Shown here in pieces: positions 1 through 9,600 of a stretch of DNA of 46,180 bases (positions are counted from its first letter, which is position 1; every line of letters starts with the position of its first letter). The stretch comes from Micromonospora lutea (GTDB taxonomy: Bacteria; Actinomycetota; Actinomycetes; Mycobacteriales; Micromonosporaceae), in assembly GCF_016863535.1 (NCBI RefSeq), contig NZ_BOPB01000039.1, positions 1 through 46,180 of the forward strand. The letters run 5' to 3'. Position numbers and translations under genes: made by a program. The notes under the pieces are model-generated. The model had not been told where the DNA came from and made no database searches. It saw only the letters and a list, made by a program, of their open reading frames with translations.

Positions 1-2
1 AC

Positions 3-602
3 GGCGGAAGTACGCCACGACGTCTGCTGCTCCGGCGCAGAGTCGGACCACGGCTCGCCCGTCCGATCGAGCACCTGGTCGACGACTGGCGACTGCGGCG
101 CGGATTCGTCGAATCTGTCACCATGCCCGCCGGCACCTTCCTCGACCACGGAATCGAGGTCTGGCGAAGCGTTCCCGTCCGGCACCTGGTGCTGACCGAT
201 GTCGCCGGGCACGTTCCCGACATCGTCGCGTCGCCCCTGCTGGGGCAGCTGGTCGGACTGGACCTCGGCGGAAACCCCATCGGTGACGTCGGCGTGCGGC
301 ACCTCGCTGGTTCCGGTCGTCTGGGCCGGCTGCGCTGGCTCGGGTTGTCCGGTTGCGACATCGGTGCCGAGGGCGCCGAGGCGTTTGCCGCCAGCCGCAA
401 CCTCCCCTGTGTGCGCTACGTCCAGTTCGACCGCAACCGGGTCGACATCCTGCCGTACGGCATCGGCCAGGACATCGACGGGCGACCGATCGGGGTCGAG
501 ATGCCCGCCCTCGGGCAGCGTCTGCTCGACCGGTACGGACCGCTGCCCTGGCTCGACGTCCGCTGGGCTCGGGAGGGTCCCCCGAGATACCACGATGTCT
601 GA
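3..602 (+). CDS. Leucine-rich-repeat protein, TIGR02996-like (5' truncated by window)
   Basis: The frame is open from the window's left edge to TGA at 600-602, so the start lies outside. The readable C-terminal 199 codons contain the segment RRGFVESVTMPAG followed by leucine-rich repeats of the form LVGLDLGGNPIGDVGVRHLA and LRWLGLSGCDIG. That layout matches the bacterial TIGR02996-domain LRR proteins common in actinobacteria and planctomycetes, which are thought to be protein-binding scaffolds. An ATG at 123 lies inside a conserved stretch and is unlikely to be the true start. The gene runs against the toxin ORF on the other strand, with codon boundaries in register. Its protein sequence is recognisable, so I take the antisense frame here to be a shadow. 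Confidence 0.7.
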   Translation, partial: GGSTPRRLLLRRRVGPRLARPIEHLVDDWRLRRGFVESVTMPAGTFLDHGIEVWRSVPVRHLVLTDVAGHVPDIVASPLLGQLVGLDLGGNPIGDVGVRHLAGSGRLGRLRWLGLSGCDIGAEGAEAFAASRNLPCVRYVQFDRNRVDILPYGIGQDIDGRPIGVEMPALGQRLLDRYGPLPWLDVRWAREGPPRYHDV

Positions 603-3600
603 GGTGTCCGGACCGGACCGGGGACCGGGCAGGGTCGGGCCGTCACTCGTGGCAGCCGGCGGTCCCGGTCGGTTGGCCTCGGCGATCCGTTGCGCGTGGA
701 ACCGGATGCTGGGCGCGATGCCCCGAGAATCAGCCGGCAGGGCCGCAGCCTGGCGGCGTATTGCATCCTCCACCGTCTCGTCGGCCCTGCTGATGACCGG
801 GCCGGCCACGCTCGCCGCCCCGAGAATGCGCAGCTGACCGCTGCCGTCTCGCAGTCCCAGCACGTCGGAGGGTCCTACCGACCCGGTGGCCGGCCCCTCG
901 ATGGGAGCAAGGTCCATGTCGGGAATCAGGTTGGCGACGCCGCCCGGGAACTCGGCCGCCTGGCCGATCGAGAGCACCACCCGGTCGTACGCCTGTCGGC
1001 TGCCGTCGGTGAACTCCACCAGGAAGCCGCCGTCGACGGTGTGGCGGAGGCTGACGATTTCGCGGAGCGACCGGTCCACCTGGCTCTGCACCGTGTCGGC
1101 GTAGGCACCGACATCAGGCAGCGTGTTGCGCCGGTTGTAGCCACCTCCGAAACTGTGCCGCAGACGGGCCTGCGCATCCTGGGCCGGATCACCGGTGAGC
1201 TGGTCCGGTGGCGGGTCCATCGCTCGGGCCGACCAGTCCACGCTCGCGGCCGGCGACGCCACGGCCTGTTCGATGTCCCACGCGCCGGAGGCACCAGCAC
1301 CGAAGACGAGCACCCGGTCCCCCGGGCGGTAGGCGTCGGCGAGGTTCTGTCCACCGAAGTCGACAGGTGTCGCAGCGGGCCGGGGATCACGGAAGGAGCC
1401 GTCCGGCGTAAAGCCCAGCCGGACCCCGACCTCGGCCGGGACGGCAGCGGGATCCACCGGCGCGCCGTCGGGGTCGAGGACCTGGCCGGTGGTGACGTCC
1501 ACGGCGTACCCGGAGGCAGGGTCGACCACCAGCGGATCGGTGGGCCGCCCGGTCGAATCCGCCAGCAACGGCAGATCCGACCGGCCGGTGCCAGGACCAC
1601 CGAGGACCGCCCGTACGGCCGGCGGGACGTTCTCCGGTGCCACCGGATTGCCGTCCGGGTCCTGGAACAGCGCCGTGTCACCGGTCCGGTCGACGCGGTA
1701 GCCGGTGCTCGGGTCGACGTAACTGCCGGTGGTGTCGGCCGGAACGCTCGGCACCCGGGAGGGACCCGGACCGCTGGCGATGTCCACGGAGGTGGTGTAG
1801 AAGTCCCGGCCGTTGACCGTCACGCGGAAGTTGGCACCGTCGGGCCAGCCCGTGGCGTCGGCCGGCCGGGGTGTGATCGAGGTCGCGGTCCCCTGGTAGG
1901 TCGGCATCCCGGTGAGCGCCCGCGCCGCACCCACCGCCTCGGCGAAGACGTCGGAGGGGGTGAACTGGGTGCCCTCCTCGGCCAGGTCGCCGGGCTGGAA
2001 CGGCAGGCCGGGGATCTCCAGCTCCGACGGGACCTGCCCCATCAGCAGCGCCTGCCGTTCCGCCCACGGATCGTGCCCCTGGGAGATGCAGAGCACCGGC
2101 GGCAGGCCGTGGCCGGCGTCGGCAGCGGCCCCCATGGTGACGAAGTCGGCGGTCGCGGCCCAGCCACCACCGATGACAAGTCGGTCGAAGACGTGGTCGG
2201 GCGCCACGCCCAGGGTGGCGTCCACCCTGGCGGTCAGCGCGAGATCGGCCTGGTCGCGCAGTTCGGTGGCCTGCTGGGCCCAGGCGCGAGCCTCGGCGCG
2301 GACAGCCGACTGGGCGGCGCGGATGTCCGCCAACAGCTGCTGTCCGTCGCTTCTCGAGAGCCCGAGGAGACTTTCGACCTCGGTGGCGAGAGGACCCAGA
2401 TGCTGATGGATCAGGTCGAAACGGGCCCGGGCGGCCTCCGGCCCGACGACGGGCGTGTTGCTGCCGAGCCCGTGTACGACGTGCGTCGGTTCCTGTTCAA
2501 GGAGGCCGGAGGCGACGAGCAGGCTCAGTGCTTCGGCGCGTAGCTGGGCGGCGCTTCGCGGATCCGTGGCGCTGGAGCTGTCGGCGAGCACCACTCGCAG
2601 CTCGGCCAGCTTGCCGATGTCCTGCGCGGTCAGTACGCGGGTGCCGTCGCCCTCCGGGCGGGCGCCCTCGGCGAGCGCGGTGGTCGCGTCGAACCGCAGC
2701 CCCTCGGCCCGTTGCTGGGCGATGGTGTCCACCTCGGCGAGCGCTGCCGCCACCGCCCGCCGGACGTGGTCCGGGTGGGCGCTCGTCGACACCTGCACGA
2801 CGGCCCCGTCGGTGGTGTAACCGATGGTGGCGACCGGAACGACCGACGCGCCCACCGCAGCCGGGGTCAACTCGATGCGTACCGGATAGGGGCCGTCGAG
2901 GGTGTTCAGGGTGACCGTGGCGGCGGTCGGGTCGGCACTGGCGCCGTCGGGTAGTGGCCCTGCGGTCAGGGCCGCCTCGACGGCGATGGAGGTACGCCCG
3001 GGGTTGGGGTCGAGCAGTGCGCCGCCGAAGGTCGTACCGGCCGCTGCCTGCCGCAGGTCGGGGCCGTCCGGGTCGGCCACCGGCCCGGAGTTGCCCGGCG
3101 GCGGGCCGTCCACGCCTGGTGGCGCGGCGTCCCCGACCGTTCCGACCGGCGGTGTCAGGCCGTCGTTTCCTCCGTCGGCCAGACCTGTCGACCCATGATC
3201 CGGCCCTCCCTGCGGGCCTGCGTGTACTCCGTGATCAGCAGGGGCACCGGCAGACTCATCTGCGTGGTGATCACTCCCGTCTGGTCGATGATGTAGCTCC
3301 CGTGTCCCAGTTGCCTGCCCTCCGCCCGTTCCTGTGGTGACAGCTGCTCCTTCGCCAGCCAGCCGAACTCGAACGGATGCAGCTCGATCTCGTTCGCCGT
3401 GCCCAGCAGGCGTCTGATCAGCGTCAGCGCCTCGTCCTCCGTCATTCGAATCCCTCTCCGCCATGATCTCCATCGACCACAGCGCGTACGTCTGCGACAG
3501 GTACGTGGCCGGGGGCTGCGGCCATGTCGTCCCTCGTTGTGGATCCCACCAGACCGGACCGTCGGCGCCGTCCGGATACACCAGGACCAGAGCGTGAGAG

Positions 3601-6600
3601 TCCTGAACCTGTACGTGTCCCCGGTCGAGGACGAGTTCACCGGTGCGGGGATCCGTCCTCACCCATTCGGCCACGACGAGGGCCGCCGAACCCGGACCGG
3701 CCTCCGCGACACGCTGATGAAGCTGTGCGTACTGCTCGGCGACGGCTGCCGCGTGCTCGGCCGGTGTCGTGGGCAAGCCCTCCGGCCCGCCGGACCATTC
3801 GACGCCGAGCCATTGCTCAGCTCGGTCGAGGCCACTCGCCTCGCCCGTCACCGTCTCGATCGTGCCGTCCGGGCGGACATCCGGCCAGCGGGGGAAGGAC
3901 ACCCTGGGGTCACCGAAGAAGCTGGACAGCGCCGAGAGCGAAGCGTCCAGACAGTTGTTGGCGCGCCCCGGCTGGTCCGGCCCGCCGTCGTTGACCAACT
4001 GTCCGTACGGGTGGGTGGAGGGATCCGCGAAGAGCAGATACCCGTCCGGCGTACGCAGGCTCTGCTCCACGTCCCACTGGTATGCCGGATCCTCCAACGG
4101 TGCCAGCTCACCCGGCCCGAGGCGCCGGGTCTGCGCCAATCCGTGATCCGTGTCGAGCGGCACCGACGCGGGCGGGCCGCTGGGCGGCTCGGCGGTCAGA
4201 CCGCCGAGCGGCAGATCTCCGTCAGCTCGTCCTCCGTCGGCAACGGCACCGTCGCGAAGTGCGCCACCTGGCGCTCGGCCGTCGCCCGGTCGACCTGCTG
4301 AATCTTGTGGCGCTCCGGATTCGCCCACAGGATCGCCGCCGCCACGTCCGGACGGAACGTCCACGTCCGCGTCGGCCGGTCCCAGATCACCGCCTGCGTC
4401 GGCCCGGTGCTGTCCGCCTCCGCGATCAGGTTGACCGGCGGGCCGTCCGGATCGTCCGGTCTCCGGAGGAGGAAGTATCCGAACGTCAGCGGTGCCATGC
4501 ACGCCCCCCATCAGGTCAGGGTCCAGACCCGGCAGGTCGGACGCGGCCAATCCTCGCGCGGCGAGCACGTCGGCGAACGTCAGGCCCTGCTGCCCGAGCC
4601 AGTCCAGGTACGACTCCCGAATACTCGCCTGCCGAGGCGACGACATCCACTTCGCGAAGCTGGTGTCCTTCGGTGTGCCGAACCGGTCGCTGGCCATGCC
4701 CCCCGGCATGTTCGCCGCGATGCCGTTGGCCTTGTTGATCGCCAGGATGTCGAGGAACGCGTGTACGCGGGCGGCCGGCGACTGCGCCGGGTCGCGCATC
4801 ACCTCGTACTGTTCGTGGGTCTGTTTGCCGACGTTGTAGCTGGTGCCGGTCGGGAACTGCAACTCGAAGGTACGCCCGGACGGTGCCGTCAGCGTGCAGT
4901 TCAGACCGAAGAACCGGTTCCCGGGGTGCCAGAAGTTCTTCAGGTCGGTGACCTGGTAACCCTGAGCCTCCAACGAGGTCAGCAGCGCATCCACCGCCGG
5001 CCCGTACGCCTCGGACTCCGGTCCTCGCACCGAGAAGCGCACCACGTCGTTGACGGTGTCCAGCGCCGAGCCGATGTCGTATCCGAGTGGTTCCAGCTCG
5101 GTGCGGTACTTGCGGGCCAGCGATTCGGCGCCCTTGACGCGGTGCTGCTCGCCGAGCGTGCTGAGCGCGTCCGCTCCGGTCAGGCCGAGCTGCGCGTTCA
5201 CCTCGGCGTTGAGGTCGTGCAGGTCGGCCAGGATCTGGTCGGCTTCCGTCCGCGCCCCGGTCAGGGCGTCGAGCAGGGTGGCCCGGTCGGCGTCCGGAAG
5301 CCCGTCCAGGTAGGGACTTGCGTCAGGATCACTCTCCGGCGCGGCACCGGAATCGTTCAGTCCGTCAGATCCGGGGTCGGCCAGACCTGCCGGCCGGTGA
5401 TCCGACCCTCCCGGCGGGCCGCCGCGTACCGTTTCATGATCAACGGTGGTGGCAGGCTGGGATGTACGGTCACCACTCCCGTCTGGTCGATGATGAAGAC
5501 CCCCTGGCCCAGTTGTCGGCCCTGGGTCCGCTGCTGCGGGGAGAGGGTCTCCTGGGCTGCCCAGCCGAACTCGAACGGGAACACCGCCACCGGGTTGTCC
5601 GTTCCCAGCAGCCTGGTCATCAGTTGCCGGGCTTCCTCCCTGCTCATCGACATGGCCGGGCTGCACCTCCATCGACCACAGGTTGTGCGTCAGTTCAACA
5701 TAGTCGCCGGGCAGTGGGTCGGTGGTGGTGCTGCCGAACTGCGGATCCCACCACACCGGCCCGTCCGCGCCCTCCGGGAAGACGAGCAGGAAGACGTGCT
5801 CACCGGCCGGCTGCGTGTTGCCCTCGGCGTCGAGCAGCGGGGCCCCGGTGTTCTCGTCGAACTGGATCCAGTCGACGGCGACGACCGCGGCCGCGCCCGG
5901 GCCGGCGTCACGGACCCGCTGATACAGCTGCTCATACTGGTCAGCCAGCGCGGCCGACCGCTCCGCGGGCGTACCCGGGAGGGCGTCGTTGTCGCCGTTC
6001 CACTCGCCACCGATCCAGCCTTCGATCCGGCCGAAGCCGTTCAGTTCGCCGAGCGTCGTCTCGATGGTTCCGTCGTCGAGCCGGTCCGGCCAGCGCGGAT
6101 GCGACACCTGCGGATCGCCGTAGAAGCTGGCCAACGCCGCGAGGACCGTGTCGACACAGTTGTTGGCACGACCGGGCTGATCCGGCCCGCCGTCGTTGAT
6201 CAGCTGACCGTACGGGTGGGTCGATGGGTCGGCGAAGACCTCGTACCCGTCCGGGGTTCGCAGGCTCGCTTCGACGTCGTCCTGGTACTGCGGATCCTCC
6301 AACGGTGCCAACTGCTCCGGCCCGACCTGGCGCGTGTCCGGCATCGGCCAGCCCTGCATGTCCGGCCAGACCGCCGAATCGGGGGTTCCCTCGGCGTCCG
6401 GACCCGGGTCGTCGACGCGGCTCAGGTCAGGATCGCCCTCCGGGTTCGGACTGCCCGGCGTCGAGTCGCTCGGATCGGTCGGTGTCGCGTCGGAACCGGT
6501 CGGTTCGGCAGGCGGTGCTTCCGGGTTGCTCGGGTCGGTCGGTGTTCCGTCGGAACCGGTCGGTTCGCCGGGCGTACGGTCGGGGTTGTTCGGGTCGGCG

Positions 6601-9600
6601 CCTGCGCCGGGACGGCCGGTTGGCTGGTCCCGACTGCCCGCCGGCACGTCCGCGGTCGAGGCCGGCGGGACCGGAGCCGGTGTGCTGGACTCGGGCGCCG
6701 CCTGGCCGATCGGATCACCCTCGGCATCCAGCACGATCGACCAGACGCCACCTGCTCGGTCGGCGTGCAGCGGATCGCTTTCGGAGATCAACTGGTTCTG
6801 GCCGTCAAGCCAAATGATGGTGCCATCCTGGTTGACCGCATTCCAGGTATGTGCGCCGGGTCCGTCGCCCCAACTGGTGACAATCAAAGCCGCAGATCCC
6901 GGACCTGCCACACGAAGTGCCTCGGCGACTGCGTCCAGTCCAGTTGTCCCGCTGCCTTGGTGGGTGAAGGGGGCTCCGAGTGCCCGCTCCTGCCGCGCAG
7001 TACTGCCAGTCTCGACCGTGGTGGAAGGCGCCGTCGGTGCGGCCACCTCTGGTCGACCGAACCAGGTGAACAGGACAGAAAGTCCCACATCGGCACAGTT
7101 GGTGTTTCGGCCTGGCACAGTGGGGCCGCCGTCATTGATCAGCCCCATCCACGGGCCACGTGGATCCGGATGCAACTCTGGCCGCCCGGTCGCGCGATCG
7201 CTTGGAACGGCATCTTCCAGCGCCTGCTGGTCGCTCGGGTCAGGCGGAATCAAACCCTCGGGTTGGCCGTAAGGGCGGTTGTCACTCAACAGTGGGCCCG
7301 TACCCACCCGGCCCGGTACTGATGGTTGGTAAACGCTTACGTCCCGTTCTGAGTCTGCAACAGGCTCAACATTGAACTCAGGCAAAAAGTGCGCACACGA
7401 TCGGCACGGCGGGCGGTAGTGCCCGAGTTCATAGAGGACGCCGTCTGATCTAGCCGGCTTGATCTGGTGGGTGACGATTTTGGCGCCTTGCAGGGCGTCC
7501 CGAGCGTACTGCTCGAACGCGCCGGGTTCCCCTGCGTTGCGCCATTGCTGCTCAAGCAGGTAGAGCTGGTCGGAAACCAGGGCAACCTCGGCGCACTTGC
7601 CGTGCCCGCCGCCCACGCCGTCCACAAGGTTCGCCGCGATCCGGTCCAGGGCGGCCTGCGCAAGGGGATGCACCCGGGGCTGGGTGGGCGGTTTGGTGCC
7701 CTTGTCAGCGGTCATGCTGGTGTGCGTCGTGATGACGCCGTTGGGCATCAGCAACGCACCGGCCATACCGGGCTGCTTGCCCTTCGAGACTGTCCCTGCC
7801 TTCACCTCGCGCCGGACAGTCTCGGCCAGCGTCCGCGATGCCTCGATCAGCGCGCGTTCGGCTTCGGGGCCGTTCGGGTCGCCGTCCACCGACGTCGGAT
7901 CCATCTGCCAGCTGTGGGTGCCCCGGCCGGTGGGTCCTTCCGACCGCTTGAGGGTCTGCGGGTCGACCGGGCCTGTCGCTGTCCCGGGACCGGGGGGCGT
8001 CGGATCACCCTGAAGGGTCCCGCTACTGGTTGGCACCGGGATCACGACCGGCCCGTCGACGGTCCGCTGAGCCGGATCGGTCGGCTGGGAGTTTGGACTC
8101 GTCTCCGGGGCGACGGTGGGAGCGGCGTCAGAGGAGGGAGTCGTCGGCTCGATTCCCGCCGTCTCTGCCGGTGCCGTCGGGGTAAGCGGATTGGCCGGCG
8201 TAGGTGTCGTGTCCGGCCGAGCGGTGGACGGCGTCGGTTGAGCCGGGGCGACCTGTTGGGCCGGCGTACCGGGCGGCTGGGTGGGCGCGGCCTGCTGGGT
8301 TGGTCCGACGGGCTGGGCCGGGGTGGTGGTGGCCGGGCCAGTAGCCGGCGCGAGCGAAATCGAGCCTGCCGTGTTCGCCGCAGCCGGATTGACCACCGGT
8401 CCGACGGGCGTACCCCGGCCGGGCGTCGGTTGCGTGTTGCCGGCGGGCTGCTGGCTGCTCGTGGTCGGTGTACCAGGCGTGGTCGGCGTACCCGTCGAGG
8501 CGGTGGGCGTGGTCGCCACCGGCGGGCCGGCCGTGGCGGGCGTAGCGGTGGTGGGGGTCGGGTTCGTCGCGGTGGTCGGGCCGGTGGGGGTGGCCGTGGC
8601 CGGCGGTGTCCCTACCACCGGAGCGGTGGCAGGCGTCGACACCGGAGTTGCGGCCGGCGTGCCGGGTAGCACGGTGGGTGGCACGTCCGTGCTGACGGAC
8701 GGGTCTGTGGCGACCGGGCCGACAGCGGTGACGTCACCTACCGGGGTGTCGGTCACTGTTCGACCGGAGCCGGCCGAGACGTCGCCAGGCGGAGTGGCAG
8801 TGACGTCCGCCGGGGGACTCCCGACCTGCCCGTCGTCGGTCCGAACCGGCGTCTCGCTGGCCCTCCGGTCGCCGACACTGGTGGTGTCGGAGTCGGTTTG
8901 TGTGTGGGTCCGGTCGGTGGCAGATGATTCGGTGACCGACGCACCTCGGCCTTCCGGTGCCCCCTTCTGGTCGTTGGTGGCGTTGCCGCCCTCCACGTTG
9001 TCGGGCACGGCGGGGGAGGGGGCCGGTGTCGTGGCCGCCATGTCGGCGGGGACACTCACCGGGTTTCCGGTGGAGCCGTCGACGCGCGAGGTGTCGGCAG
9101 CATCGGCCACGTCCCCGGTCGGTGCAGCGGTGCCGTCGCTCGTCGGCGCTGCGGAACCATCCGCCGACGGGGGCGCGAGGCTGATCGAACCCGCTCCGTC
9201 GGTGGGGACCGTGCCGGTGCCACTCTGGGTTGTGCCACCGCCCGGGTCGGTCGCCCCGGCACCCGCGGTGCCGCCCGCTCCGTTGGAACTGCCGGCACCA
9301 CCCGAATCGGACCCACCCGCGCCGGTCCCGGAGTTGGCACCGGAGGCGACCGAGCCACCGTCTGATGCCGAGCCGGTGCCGCCGCCGGCGGCGCCGGCAC
9401 CAGACGCGGAGCCACCGCCGGTCGAGCCGGCACCGTTGGTCCCACCTGCGGTCGAGCCGGCTCCGTTGGTCCCACCGCCGGTCGAGCCGGCGCCAGCGCC
9501 GTTGGTGCCGCCCCCGAGGTCACCGAGGCCGTTCGCGCCTCCGACTCCCTGGCCCGGGTTGAGCCCACCGGCAGCGGGTCCGGCGCCGGGAGCGAGGTCG

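Noticed and set aside
690..2543. Long plus-strand frame opposite the flavoprotein module
   Set aside because: It is an antisense shadow: Arg/Gly/Val-rich without domains, while the minus strand gives clear Rossmann motifs.
4305..7322. 1,005-codon plus-strand frame
   Set aside because: Open only because of high GC; composition is Arg/Gly/Val-rich with no motifs and it lies over well-supported minus-strand toxin domains.
8200..9560. Repetitive text that might be a CRISPR array
   Set aside because: Units are irregular, in codon register and encode low-complexity protein; no fixed repeat-spacer length and no cas genes.
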